From Chitinophagaceae bacterium (GTDB taxonomy: Bacteria > Bacteroidota > Bacteroidia > Chitinophagales > Chitinophagaceae): a DNA stretch of 64,000 nucleotides. The stretch spans positions 198,114-262,113 of the forward strand of contig JADJKL010000012.1 in assembly GCA_016706055.1 (NCBI GenBank). The letters are read 5' to 3'. Within the stretch, counting starts at the first letter, position 1; each line of letters begins with the position of its first letter. Positions 35,734 through 44,947 of the stretch are shown here, piece by piece. The position numbers and the translations under genes are program-made. The notes beneath the pieces are model-generated. The model was not told the origin of the DNA. It did no database searches and saw only the letters and a list, made by a program, of their open reading frames with translations.

Positions 35734-36171
35734 ATGACAGATGAATACTTTATGATGCAAGCATTGAAGGAAGCTAAAAAAGCTTTTGAAGATGAAGAAA
35801 TTCCAATCGGTGCTGTGGTAGTAGTGAATGAAAAGATCATTGCCCGGGGACATAATATGACTGAGCGGCTGAAAGATCCAACTGCACATGCCGAAATGAT
35901 TGCACTCACATCAGCATTTAATTCACTCGGTGCCAAATATCTTCCTGATGCAACATTGTATGTAACAGTGGAACCCTGCTTTATGTGTGCAGGTGCAATC
36001 TATTGGAGTAAGATTGGTAAAATCGTTTATGGTGCAGATGATGAAAAAAATGGCTATAAAAAAACGGCTGGTACCAACTGGCCCTTTCATCCTAAAACAG
36101 AATTGATAAGAGGTGTAATGAAAGAGGATTGTGCAAGGTTGATGAAAGATTTTTTTAAAGGGAAAAGATAA
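35734..36171 (+). CDS. tadA: tRNA-specific adenosine deaminase / nucleoside deaminase
   Basis: A 145-residue zinc deaminase; TadA makes inosine at position 34 of tRNA-Arg. The zinc motif HAE is at residues 52-54 (DPTAHAEMIAL) and PCxxC at 81-85 (EPCFMCAGAIYWSKI), followed by KIVYGADDEKNGYKK and the C-terminal MKEDCARLMKDFF helix typical of TadA. Related guanine and cytosine deaminases share the core, so the tRNA role is likely but not certain. It is divergent from the aldehyde dehydrogenase and ends at a strong hairpin. Confidence 0.88.
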   Translation: MTDEYFMMQALKEAKKAFEDEEIPIGAVVVVNEKIIARGHNMTERLKDPTAHAEMIALTSAFNSLGAKYLPDATLYVTVEPCFMCAGAIYWSKIGKIVYGADDEKNGYKKTAGTNWPFHPKTELIRGVMKEDCARLMKDFFKGKR

Positions 36172-36203
36172 AAGCTGCACAGCGTTAAAACTATGCAGCT
36201 TTT
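36170..36203. terminator. Bidirectional terminator between tadA and the SusD gene
   Basis: AAAGCTGCA (36171-36179) pairs with TGCAGCTTT (36194-36202), with a 14-nt loop and A/T runs on both sides. It sits between the convergent ends of tadA and the SusD-like gene. Confidence 0.75.
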
Positions 36204-36223
36204 ATAAAATACATCTTCTTTAT

Positions 36224-37618
36224 TTACGGTTTATCCCACCACACTTTTCCATAAAGCCCATCTAAACCGCCAAACTGTCGTTGCACAGCTTCAGTATAAT
36301 TAGGCCCATTATTAAATACTTCATTCGGAGGATAGCTATGTCTTAATGGTATAGCTACTCCACCTGGGCTAACTAAGTTGTTTGGATAACCAGTCCTTCT
36401 CCATTCAGCCCATGCTTCATAACCATGCATAAATAAATGAACATAGCGTTGCATTGAAATTTGCTGAATAGCAGTTCCAGCAACGTAAGGTATACCTGGT
36501 TGAGTCATAAAAGTGGCAACACTGGATGAACTACCTGTCCATTGCTGAATCGATTGACTGATTGCCAGATCATAATTTGTTTTTGCTGTTACATCTCCAC
36601 CGGGAATCCAACCTCTTTTAGCAGCTTCAGCCATTGCAAATAAAACCTGAGCATAGGTAACTAAATGTACCGGTGCCGCCTGTGCATAAATATCAGGACC
36701 TAATACTGAAACACCAGTGGTATTTGGAAGACCAAGTGTGGTACCAAACGTAAGACCTTTGTAAATATTCGACGTATTCTTTTTGCCATAAATCGGAAGT
36801 CTCGGATCATTCGTTGGATTCATATAATCTACAAGAGTCTCCGTTAATGCCCACCATACTCTGTTCTGATTTACAATTTGACCGTACCAGTAATTCTGAT
36901 TATTGGCATCGGCTAAATGCTTGTAAGTGAAATTATCACCATTGGAAGTTATTACTCCAGCAGCGAGTGCTTTATTAAATTCTGCATTTGCTTTTGTTGC
37001 GTTTACTTCAGATAATCTCAATGCCGCTAATAAATGAACGGAGTTACCAAGCCGTTTCCATTTATTTATATCACCAGCATAAACTATGTCATTTGAAATA
37101 TTTCCTGCTACAATAGCCGCATTTGCTTCATCCAATAGTTTGAAAATGCTATCGTATATAGCTTCTTGTGTGTCATACTTAGGTGTAAAGTTTGCAGCAC
37201 CTTTTAATGCTTCAGAATAAGGAACATCTCCCCATCGATCTGTGATATGCCAAAAGAAATATGCCTTTAAAATTTTAGCAACGGCTCTTTGATTAGCAAC
37301 TGGACCTTCTGTTGGTGTTAATTCTGAATTTAATACTGACTCAAGATTCGCTAACGGACCCTGGTATAATCCATAAAAATTTGTACCACCATCGGGATAA
37401 AGAGAAGCCCCAGGATATTGAGTTTCTGCTAAATACTGCGCCATAAATTCTCCCTGAGGAGATGAGCTAAGTCCCGGAAGAAACAAGGAAGCATTTGCGA
37501 TCAATTGTGTTCCGGATGCTTTGCTTGGCAGGTTAGTGTTTGTATTAATTTCTGCATCGAATTTATTACAACCAACTAAGAATAACCCTGCAACTAATAT
37601 TATATTTATTTTCTTCAT
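36224..37618 (-). CDS. SusD/RagB-like nutrient-binding outer membrane lipoprotein
   Basis: A 464-residue surface lipoprotein (MKKINIILVAGLFLVGCNKF; lipobox Cys 17) of the SusD-like 2 subgroup. It would cap the SusC barrel encoded upstream and bind an oligosaccharide or peptide. Conserved SusD features include AVAKILKAYFFWHITDRWGD followed by VPYSEAL, SDIVYAG-type and KWKRLGNSVHLLAALRLSEV segments (TPR-like helices) and the C-terminal MHGYEAWAEWRRTGYP. It begins 10 bp after the SusC stop. No glycosidase, sigma/anti-sigma or sulfatase gene is nearby, so the substrate cannot be inferred. Confidence 0.9.
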   Translation of the reverse strand: MKKINIILVAGLFLVGCNKFDAEINTNTNLPSKASGTQLIANASLFLPGLSSSPQGEFMAQYLAETQYPGASLYPDGGTNFYGLYQGPLANLESVLNSELTPTEGPVANQRAVAKILKAYFFWHITDRWGDVPYSEALKGAANFTPKYDTQEAIYDSIFKLLDEANAAIVAGNISNDIVYAGDINKWKRLGNSVHLLAALRLSEVNATKANAEFNKALAAGVITSNGDNFTYKHLADANNQNYWYGQIVNQNRVWWALTETLVDYMNPTNDPRLPIYGKKNTSNIYKGLTFGTTLGLPNTTGVSVLGPDIYAQAAPVHLVTYAQVLFAMAEAAKRGWIPGGDVTAKTNYDLAISQSIQQWTGSSSSVATFMTQPGIPYVAGTAIQQISMQRYVHLFMHGYEAWAEWRRTGYPNNLVSPGGVAIPLRHSYPPNEVFNNGPNYTEAVQRQFGGLDGLYGKVWWDKP

Positions 37619-37628
37619 AGATTATTTT

Positions 37629-40600
37629 TTAGAAGTTGATGTTTAGATTAATACCATATGAACGAACTGTATTAGCCTGACCAGATTCAAACCAACTGAT
37701 TGACTGACCGCCGGTAGAACGCTCAGATGGATCTAATCCTTTTTGAGCTTTTTTGCCAGATCATTGCCGGATTCGGGCAATTAATGCAAGACCAATACTA
37801 TTGAAAGGCATTTTACCAAGCTTCTCTTTTCCAAATGTGTAGCCTAATCGAATTTCTCTTAATTTAATATAAGAAGCATCAAACACCCATGCTTCATAAA
37901 TTCTTCTTCCATATACAGTATTATAATATGTTCTTGCATCCACATAAGCAGTTACGGGTTGTTTAGTAGCATTGGAAATTCCATCTACTCTTACACCGCC
38001 GCCACTTGCAACTGCATCTCTTACATTAAATCCTTTATCATTTAATTCTGCAGTAACAGCAGATTGTCCTGTTCTTGAATTCAACATTGCAGAACGGCTG
38101 AAAAACTGACCACCAAATTGATAGTCAATCATTGCACTTAACTCAAATCCAAAAATTTTAAAGCTGTTTTGAAATCCACCTGTAAAGTCAGGCAATACAG
38201 TTCCAAAATCTTCTGTTGCCGCCGTGTACATTGGTAAATTACTGTTATCCAATAATATTCCACCAGTGGCAGGATCTCTTTGATATGCCTGCCCAACCAA
38301 ACTTCCAAATGGCTTACCAACATAGGAATTTAAAAAGCTGGTAACACTTGAATAGGTAGTAGAACCGTAAGTATATACATTAATACCAGGATACAAATCA
38401 ACAACCATGCTTTTATTTTGGCTAATATTAAATGTCGCATCCCAGGCGAAGTTCTTAGTCATTAATGGTTTTCCGGTTAATGTAAGTTCAAATCCTTTAT
38501 TCTCTATTAAACCCGCATTAATAGTTGTAGAAGAATAACCACTGGCACCAGAAACATCCAGCCTGATGATCTGGTCTTTGTTTTTTTGTATATAATATGT
38601 AAAGTCTATGCCCAATCTGTTTTTAAAGAACTGAAGGTCCAAACCTGCTTCATACGAATTAGCAAAAGAAGGACGGATGTTAGGATTATTAAGATTATCG
38701 GGAACTGATAATGTATTTACTGGCGGCGTGGAAGTATAAACTGTTCCAACTCCATAAACAAATGATGTTTCGTAAGGGCTAAGATCAGAACCTGCTTTTG
38801 CATAGCTTAATCTTACTTTACCAAAGGAAAGAGGCTTCCATTTTAATAAATCACTAAAAGCAAAACTTGCCCCTACCGAAGGATAGGAGTAAGAATTATT
38901 ATTAGTAGGAAGTGTAGAAGAGTTATCATTTCTGATTGAAAGGTCTAGAAAATATGTATTCTTATAGCCAAAAGATGTCATCGCATAGAAACTGCGTATC
39001 TCTTTTCTTAGTAAATAATTACTTAGACGGCCTGTCAATAGAAGCTGCTATATTATAATATCCAGGAACAGAAAGTCCGCCAGCAGTTGCTTCTGCTACT
39101 TCTGTATATCTTCTTTTATACAGGTTGGCGCCTACGTTAGCATCCAGCGTAAGCTCATTCCAGCTCTTTTTATAGTTCCCTAAAAATTCATAATTCATTT
39201 CTTTATTCTGATACTTACCTACAGAATAGCCAGATATTCTTCTTCCCCCTGCTGCGGATTTTTCTTCAATGCTCTGTATGAACATATCTGAACGTACAAA
39301 GCCACTCAATGTTAATCCTGGTAGCACCTTATAGCTAAGACCAATATCTCCGAAAAAACGGTCTCTGCTGTCATTCGTAGGATTTTCATACACTTCGTAA
39401 TAAGGATTATTCCAGTATAAGGGCTTGAAGTTAGTTATCTCGCCTGTTGTTGTGCTTGGTCTATTAAGATTCCAGTTTAAGAATGTGCCATCATCATATT
39501 TATAATTCTTCATTCTTTTCATATCTACATTTCGCTGAAACCATTGCACCATATATCTTGCTCCATATTCAGAACCCTGTGTTGGTCGTTGTGCTGAATT
39601 AGTTGCGTAATTAAAATTGGTACTAACAGTCAGTTTTTTTGTAAGATCAAGCGAAGCATTTACACCAAGGTTATTTCTTCTTAACCAAGTGTTGGGTTCT
39701 ATTCCTTGTATTCTTGTATCATTAAAACTTAAGCGAAATGTGCTGTTCTCATTTCCACCTGAAAAAATAACTCCATTATTAATATTGCTTCCGGTGCGGT
39801 AATAATCTTCAATATTATTTGGATGTGCTATAAACGGGGTCAGTTGTTTATACTCTGCATCTTGGGATAGAAACTAAATACTTGTCGTACAGGCGTACCG
39901 TCCATTCGAGGTCCCCAGCTTTCATCCACACTCATGTCAACATACTTATCTCCATTGGGTAGTGTACGCCATGTTTGGCTGGAGCCGCCACCATATAAAT
40001 CCTGAAGTTCAAAAAAGTTACTTGCTTTGTCGATAGAAAAAGCTGAGTTTACTTGTACGTTTACTTTTTTCGCACCTCTCTGACCTTTCTTGGTAGTAAT
40101 TAGTATTACACCGTATTGACCTCTTATACCATACAATGCAGAAGCTGCCGGACCTTTTAATACGTTTACAGATTCTATATCTTCTGGGTTTACATCCTGT
40201 CCAAGGTTTCCAAAATCCGCTTTGTCACTACTGGCAAAGTTTGCATTTGATATTGGCGTTCCATCTACAACGATAAGAGGTTGGTCAGTTCCGGCAATTG
40301 AGTTTACCCTCTTATCTTAATTTTTTGTGTTCCACCCATGCTTGCTCCAGAGGAACCGACTACCTGAACACCGGCAATTTTTCCGGATAAAGAACCAATT
40401 ACATTTTGTTCTTTCGTAAGTGTAAGGTTTTCGCCTTTCACCTCTTGAGTTGAATAACCAAGTGATCTTTCTTTTCTTGTAATACCTAAAGCTGTTACAA
40501 CTACTGCATCCATAGTAGAAGACTCCTGTAACACCACATCATAGGAAGAAGCATTACCTACTTTTATTTCCGTGGCTTCAAATTCCGCCGATGAAATAAC

Positions 40601-40812
40601 CAATACCGCATTGTTGTTTACGGTAATTTTAAATCGACCATTCTCATCTGCTGAAACCCCATTTGTAGTTCCCTTCTCTAGTATACTCGCAGAGGCAACA
40701 GCTTCTCCTCTGCTGTTTTTAACAACCCCTGTTATCTGCCGGGTTTGGCTAAAAACAAGAAAAGGCATGGAAATGAAAATAATCATCCATACCGAAAGCA
40801 GTCTTTTTTCAT
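37629..40812 (-). pseudogene. SusC/RagA-family TonB-linked outer membrane protein, interrupted at five sites
   Basis: The full span encodes a SusC transporter: signal peptide from ATG 40812, a carboxypeptidase-like domain (TRQITGVVKNSRGEAVASAS), the plug (GTDQPLIVVDGTPISNANFA; GPAASALYGIRGQYGVILIT), and a barrel ending SYGINLNINF at TAA 37629. As sequenced it is broken by a short A run (40804-40809), CCC at 40307-40309 (one base missing), GGG at 39864-39866 (one missing), a surplus base near 39030, and an in-frame TGA at 37761-37763 after which a normal-looking tail continues. Four of the defects are one-base length changes, so sequencing error is the simplest explanation; true decay is possible. 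It pairs with the SusD gene 10 bp downstream. Confidence 0.88.
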
Positions 40813-41148
40813 AAGCGTTTGTTTAACTTGGTTAAAAGTTGTTTAATTCAGGAAAATATTTCTGGAAATATACAGCGTTAGGTTGCATATTTCCGCATTA
40901 AATTACGCATAAAGCAGCATTTCTTAAAAATTATTTAACAGACCTCTTTTTATACACTCTTTAGCTCGTACTAAATCTTTCTACACTCATTGAATTATAA
41001 ATAGTTAGAGTTGTCTATTGTCGAAAAAAGAAACAATTTTTTTCCTTGGTCAAGTTTTAGCTTCAAGAGGTTAAATTTGCTTATCTCGCATAAGTTGAAA
41101 AACTTTTCGAAAGATTAATTAGAGTTTTAACCTTAAAATCAAGTTATT
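40813..41148. other. Intergenic region between SusC and sodA
   Basis: This gap of about 336 bp holds the divergent promoters. On the plus strand TAAATTTG (41072-41079) is an exact TAnnTTTG element giving a leader of about 64 nt for sodA. On the minus strand no exact element is seen for susC. No coding frame or stable hairpin is evident. Confidence 0.5.
41072..41079 (+). promoter_or_regulatory. TAAATTTG promoter element for sodA
   Basis: An exact TAnnTTTG element 69 nt before ATG 41149; unlike most genes here it implies a conventional leader of about 64 nt. Confidence 0.5.
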
Positions 41149-41745
41149 ATGGCATTTACACTTCCTGCATTACCATATGCACACGACGCATTAGAACCAC
41201 ATATTGACACACAGACCATGCAAATTCATCATGGCAAACATCATCAGGCCTATGTTGATAATTTAAACAAAGCAATAGCTGGTACTGAACATGAAAATAA
41301 ATCGCTGGATGAATTAATAGAAGCCGCTGGCTCTATTTCACCTGCTGTTCGTAACAATGGCGGTGGACATTGGAATCACACTTTCTTCTGGAACAGCCTT
41401 GCTCCTAATGCCGGAGGATCTCCTTCAGGAAAATTAGCAGATGCAATCAATGAAGCATTTGGTTCATTTGATGCATTCAAAGAAAAATTTGCGGCGGCTG
41501 GTATGACAAGATTTGGTAGCGGCTGGGCATGGCTTATTATAAAAAAAGATGGCAAACTGGATGTAAGCTCTACTCCCAACCAGGATAACCCAATGATGGA
41601 TGTGGCAGAAACTAAAGGAGTTCCTTTACTCGGATGTGATGTTTGGGAACATGCATATTACCTGAAATATCAAAACAAAAGAGCAGACTACCTTGCTGCA
41701 TTCTGGAATGTTGTAAACTGGGATAAGGTAGCTGAGAGATTCTAA
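41149..41745 (+). CDS. sodA: Superoxide dismutase (Fe/Mn type)
   Basis: A 198-residue cytoplasmic enzyme converting superoxide to hydrogen peroxide and oxygen. Metal ligands are visible: His27 in MQIHHGKHHQAY, His in NNGGGHWNHTFFW, and Asp/His in DVWEHAYYLKYQNKRADYL. FGSGWAWLI is the usual central motif. Sequence alone does not settle iron, manganese or cambialistic use. It is monocistronic, with a strong promoter match and a terminator after the stop. Confidence 0.96.
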   Translation: MAFTLPALPYAHDALEPHIDTQTMQIHHGKHHQAYVDNLNKAIAGTEHENKSLDELIEAAGSISPAVRNNGGGHWNHTFFWNSLAPNAGGSPSGKLADAINEAFGSFDAFKEKFAAAGMTRFGSGWAWLIIKKDGKLDVSSTPNQDNPMMDVAETKGVPLLGCDVWEHAYYLKYQNKRADYLAAFWNVVNWDKVAERF

Positions 41746-41768
41746 AACAAACGAAGGAATATATTTTT

Positions 41769-41795
41769 AAGCTGCCGTAAATGGCAGCTTTTTTA
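41769..41795 (+). terminator. Terminator after sodA
   Basis: AAGCTGCC (41769-41776) and GGCAGCTT (41783-41790) with a short loop and a T run of about seven, 24 bp after the sodA stop. Confidence 0.8.
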
Positions 41796-41802
41796 TTGTA
41801 AG

Positions 41803-42450
41803 CTATTTATTAAACCGGTTGATTGCTTCAATTCTGTTATTGACATGAAGCTTGTTATAGATGTTTTTAAGATGTTTTGTAACTGTATGAGCACTCAAAA
41901 ATAATTTTGCAGATACTTCTTTTACAATAAGACCTGTAGAAATCAATTCTAAAATTTCATTCTCCCTTTCTGTTAATCCGGCTAACTTTTGCTTTTCTTC
42001 TTTCTGTTGAAAGGTACCAATCACTTTACGGGCTATAAAAGGGCTCATTGGTGCGCCTCCTTCATGCAATTCTTTTAAAGATTCTAAAATTTCCTGCGGC
42101 ATTGCATCTTTCAAAATATAACCACAGGCTCCATTTTTTAATGCTTTAAAAACAAATTCATCATCATCATAAAAAGAGCAAATCATGCAGAGAACTTCGG
42201 GGGTTTTTAGTTTTATATCCGCAATAAGATCAATACCATTTTTTCCTGGTAGCTTAATGTCAACGATAGCTATATGTGGCTGATTTGTAATAATATGTTC
42301 CAAAGCCTTTTCAGCGGTCGAATAACTATTAAGCAGAACAAACCCATCAGCATTGTTAATCAACAACTCTAACCCTTCCCGATAGTTCTTATCATCTTCT
42401 ATAACAGATATTGTAATCAAAGCCTTTAATTGATTTTCAATATACGGCAA
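41803..42450 (-). CDS. LuxR/NarL-family response regulator (orphan)
   Basis: A 215-residue response regulator. The receiver has EDDK, the phospho-acceptor Asp in HIAIVDIKLPGKNG and the conserved Lys in YILKDA. The C-terminal helix-turn-helix is LTERENEILELISTG, then AKLFLSAHTVTKHLKNIYNK, typical of NarL/FixJ regulators. No kinase is adjacent, so its partner is elsewhere. It converges on sodA; the two genes end about 57 bp apart. Confidence 0.92.
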   Translation of the reverse strand: MPYIENQLKALITISVIEDDKNYREGLELLINNADGFVLLNSYSTAEKALEHIITNQPHIAIVDIKLPGKNGIDLIADIKLKTPEVLCMICSFYDDDEFVFKALKNGACGYILKDAMPQEILESLKELHEGGAPMSPFIARKVIGTFQQKEEKQKLAGLTERENEILELISTGLIVKEVSAKLFLSAHTVTKHLKNIYNKLHVNNRIEAINRFNK

Positions 42451-42505
42451 TTTTTAATTGCATCACACTCTTTAATCTCAGCCTTTCGTTAGCATTATAG
42501 TAACC

Positions 42506-42536
42506 AAAAAAGCCTGCCTATTAAATAGGCAGGCTT
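42506..42536 (-). terminator. Terminator after the small lipoprotein gene
   Basis: Arms 42510-42521 and 42525-42536 (core AAGCCTGCCTAT) are complementary; on the minus strand they are followed by a T run, as expected for the gene ending at 42558. Confidence 0.85.
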
Positions 42537-42557
42537 ACAATCAATTTATTTAATAAA

Positions 42558-42860
42558 TTATTTACACTTATCCATTACTTCTTTCAAGATAGCATCAGCT
42601 TTTGCGTCCATATCTTTATCATCTTTCATTTTCTCATACTTTTTAGACATTTCATCACCGAAAGCTTCCATTTTTACTGATAGCTCTTGCAATTCTTTTT
42701 TTGCTTTTTCGTCAGATGGATCTTTCGCCATTAGCTGCTTCATTTGACACCGGTAATCCGCCATTTTTCTAACATCACTATCAAATGATGATGATGATTT
42801 GCAAGAAGAAAAACTTATTACAAATACAAGTACGATTAAAGAAAGAAAATTCTTTTTCAT
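42558..42860 (-). CDS. Small charged lipoprotein, function unknown
   Basis: A 100-residue protein with a lipoprotein signal (MKKNFLSLIVLVFVISFSSC; Cys 20), a Ser-rich spacer, and a mature part of Lys/Glu/Asp-rich helix (residues about 35-98, with KKELQELSVKMEAFGDEMSK) that would form a coiled coil. Two further Cys occur, at YRCQM and the last-but-one residue. No family is recognised. It has its own terminator. Confidence 0.72.
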   Translation of the reverse strand: MKKNFLSLIVLVFVISFSSCKSSSSFDSDVRKMADYRCQMKQLMAKDPSDEKAKKELQELSVKMEAFGDEMSKKYEKMKDDKDMDAKADAILKEVMDKCK

Positions 42861-42938
42861 GTTGTTGATTTTAGGTTTTATATATGCGTTGTAAAATAAA
42901 TATTATTTCTGACAAAGTTTGCCGCAATCTGAGCCTTG

Positions 42939-43169
42939 CTATGGAACAGGATCATAACCGCTTCCTCCCCAAGGGTGGCAGCGGGAAATTCTTTTGATTG
43001 CAAGCCACATACCTTTAAATACACCATGCTTTTTTAAAGCTTCTGCTGCATAGTGAGAACAGGTTGGAGTATACCGACATTTCGGTCCAAGCCAGGGCGA
43101 TATTACCCATTGATATATTTTTATCAGGAAAATAAATGGAAGACCCAATATTTTAAGAAATGTCTTCAT
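42939..43169 (-). CDS. yidD: Membrane protein insertion efficiency factor YidD
   Basis: A 76-residue YidD, thought to help the YidC insertase at the inner membrane. The family signature is intact: IKIYQWVISPWLGPKCRYTP, TCSHYAAEALKKHG and CHPWGGSGYDPVP. The start overlaps the end of rnpA by 17 bp, the classical rpmH-rnpA-yidD order. Confidence 0.96.
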   Translation of the reverse strand: MKTFLKILGLPFIFLIKIYQWVISPWLGPKCRYTPTCSHYAAEALKKHGVFKGMWLAIKRISRCHPWGGSGYDPVP

Positions 43170-43536
43170 TAATAATTGATGATAATTTTCTAATTACTTT
43201 TTCCACCTGAGAATAAATGAGATGATAGTCCGGCAATTCCTTTTCTGTATAGATAAAAAAAAGATTCAAGCCTTTCGCTTTCAGTAAAATTTCCAGTGAG
43301 TTTTTTTGTACCCTGTAAGCTTCTCTGATTAGTCGCTTAATTCTATTCCTGTCAACTGCTTTCTTAAAATTCTTTGTACTTACTCCTGCTCCAAATTGCA
43401 AACCACCTTCTTTTGTAATACAATAAAACACCCTGAATGGTGAAACGGTAAATCGTTTCCCATTTTTAAACAGTTCATCAATAGCTTTCCTGCTTTTTAA
43501 CCGTTCACTTTTTCCTAATGTAAATTGCTTTGGCAA
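43153..43536 (-). CDS. rnpA: Ribonuclease P protein component
   Basis: The 127-residue protein subunit of RNase P, which matures tRNA 5' ends. The FTLGKSERLKSRKAIDELF start and the RNR motif region (KNFKKAVDRNRIKRLIREAYR) are diagnostic. The apparent start is TTG 43536 (MPKQFTLGK); a TAAATTTTG stretch, one base longer than the promoter consensus, overlaps it, so the exact start is uncertain. rpmH lies upstream beyond a terminator hairpin. Confidence 0.94.
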   Translation of the reverse strand: MPKQFTLGKSERLKSRKAIDELFKNGKRFTVSPFRVFYCITKEGGLQFGAGVSTKNFKKAVDRNRIKRLIREAYRVQKNSLEILLKAKGLNLFFIYTEKELPDYHLIYSQVEKVIRKLSSIINEDIS

Positions 43537-43550
43537 AATTTATGCAAATA

Positions 43551-43582
43551 AAAAACTCCGTCTCGTTTCAAACGGGACGGAG
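43551..43582 (-). terminator. Terminator between rpmH and rnpA
   Basis: CTCCGTCTCGTTT (43556-43568) pairs with AAACGGGACGGAG (43570-43582, one wobble), and on the minus strand is followed by a T run. It shares the core GTCTCGTTT with the pheS terminator. It may separate or attenuate rnpA-yidD from rpmH. Confidence 0.75.
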
Positions 43583-43636
43583 CTATAAATATAGTGAGCT
43601 TTAAGCTTCTGCTCCTTAATGGAGAAAGCTATGCTT

Positions 43637-43792
43637 CTATTTTAATTTGCTCTCATCAGAAACTGTCAACTTCGTACGGCCTTTTGCACGGCGGCTTGCC
43701 AATACTTTACGACCATTTGCAGTAGACATACGTTTACGAAAACCATGAACAGTTTTACGACGCTTACGATGAGGTTGGAATGTACGTTTCAT
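43637..43792 (-). CDS. rpmH: 50S ribosomal protein L34
   Basis: A 51-residue frame, ATG 43792 to TAG 43637, reads MKRTFQPHRKRRKTVHGFRK then RMSTANGRKVLASRRAKGR, the unmistakable L34 sequence, with a short C-terminal extension TKLTVSDESKLK common in this phylum. Gene order rpmH-rnpA-yidD supports it. In many bacteria this cluster is near dnaA, but no dnaA is present here. Confidence 0.97.
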   Translation of the reverse strand: MKRTFQPHRKRRKTVHGFRKRMSTANGRKVLASRRAKGRTKLTVSDESKLK

Positions 43793-44110
43793 TTTTTATT
43801 ACTTTTTTCACTTTTATGAAATGCGAACCGGGAGAACAGTTCAGGTTTCAAACTTCACCAGCAAATCACCACATCTGCTGTTTGTGAAAGGACGGCAAAG
43901 GTAAGGGTTTGAAATGTAAAATTTAAAGAGAAATTAAGTTGTTTTTTAAAACAATCCGAGCTGTACTATTTAAATATTAAGGAGTTTATAATGAAGGAGT
44001 TATTCAAAATTGGCAATTTCTTCTTGTGGCCCCTTTTGCTATAAACTTGTATGAACAGACTTTACAGGCTGACCATAAAACATACTGGCTTTATTATTAA
44101 AATCTTCAGC
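43793..44110. promoter_or_regulatory. rpmH leader and promoter region
   Basis: This 318-bp gap holds no supported gene. TACCTTTG (43896-43903, minus strand) is an exact TAnnTTTG element giving rpmH a leader of about 100 nt, long compared with other genes here; such leaders can regulate ribosomal protein genes, but no structure is evident. No terminator for murI is seen. Confidence 0.5.
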
Positions 44111-44863
44111 CTAATCGGTTGTATAGAATTTTTGAATACCTTCTTTGCTGCAAAGGCTTTCTATTTCAGGGTGCCGTTGTAAATAATTAGCAAGGCTTTC
44201 AGCAACTATTTCGCCCTGTGAAATCAGTTTTACTGCTACTGGCAAGTATTCTTCAATCTTTTCCTTCAACAGAGGATAATGCGTACACCCCAGCAGTAGT
44301 ACATCTATTGCTTCTCCCTTTTCAAATATGTTATGCAAGTTCTTTTTTATAAAATAATCAGCTCCATGATTTTCAAATTCTCCATTCTCAACTAATGGTA
44401 CCCACATAGGGCAAGCTTCCTGATACACTTTTAAGCCAGGAAAGAACTTCGCTATTTCCATCGGGTAAGATTCTGAAGCAACAGTTCCTGTAGTGGCCAT
44501 TACTCCTACATTTTTTGTTTCGGAAAAATTACCAATCACTTCAGCCGTTGGTCTTATAACGCCCAACACTCTTTTATCTGGAGCTATTATTGGTAAATCA
44601 TTTTGCTGAATGGTTCGCAACGCCTTTGCAGAAGCAGTGTTGCAAGCCAGAATGACTAACGAACAGCCCTGTTTGAAAAACCACTTTACACAATCTAATG
44701 TGTAATGATAAACTGTATCGAATGACCGGTTGCCATAAGGAGCTCTGGCATTATCGCCGAGATAGATATAATCGTAGTCTGACAGCTTGTTTACAATTTC
44801 TTTCAGGACGGTTAGGCCACCATAACCAGAATCAAATACGCCTATGGGACCTTTCGTCGTCAT
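44111..44863 (-). CDS. murI: Glutamate racemase
   Basis: A 250-residue cytoplasmic enzyme supplying D-glutamate for peptidoglycan. Signature segments are IGVFDSGYGGLTVLKEIV, VILACNTASAKALR (first catalytic Cys), GVMATTGTVASESYP and VLLLGCTHYPLL (second catalytic Cys). The promoter element TATTTTTG (44868-44875, minus) ends 4 nt before the ATG, so the mRNA is probably leaderless, even though the gene lies behind the ompH terminator in the conserved envelope cluster. Confidence 0.96.
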   Translation of the reverse strand: MTTKGPIGVFDSGYGGLTVLKEIVNKLSDYDYIYLGDNARAPYGNRSFDTVYHYTLDCVKWFFKQGCSLVILACNTASAKALRTIQQNDLPIIAPDKRVLGVIRPTAEVIGNFSETKNVGVMATTGTVASESYPMEIAKFFPGLKVYQEACPMWVPLVENGEFENHGADYFIKKNLHNIFEKGEAIDVLLLGCTHYPLLKEKIEEYLPVAVKLISQGEIVAESLANYLQRHPEIESLCSKEGIQKFYTTD

Positions 44864-44867
44864 AGTA

Positions 44868-44875
44868 CAAAAATA
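44868..44875 (-). promoter_or_regulatory. TATTTTTG promoter element for murI
   Basis: An exact TAnnTTTG element with only TACT between it and ATG 44863; the predicted transcription start coincides with the start codon. Confidence 0.55.
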
Positions 44876-44890
44876 GGAATGTAATACAGT

Positions 44891-44926
44891 AAAAAACCCT
44901 GTTGTACAAGAGGTACAACAGGGTTT
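44891..44926 (-). terminator. Terminator after ompH
   Basis: AAACCCTGTTGTAC (44894-44907), loop of five, GTACAACAGGGTTT (44913-44926), followed on the minus strand by a T run; it ends the bamA-ompH-ompH transcript. Confidence 0.88.
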
Positions 44927-44947
44927 AAGTATTTAAACGGCTATCAA

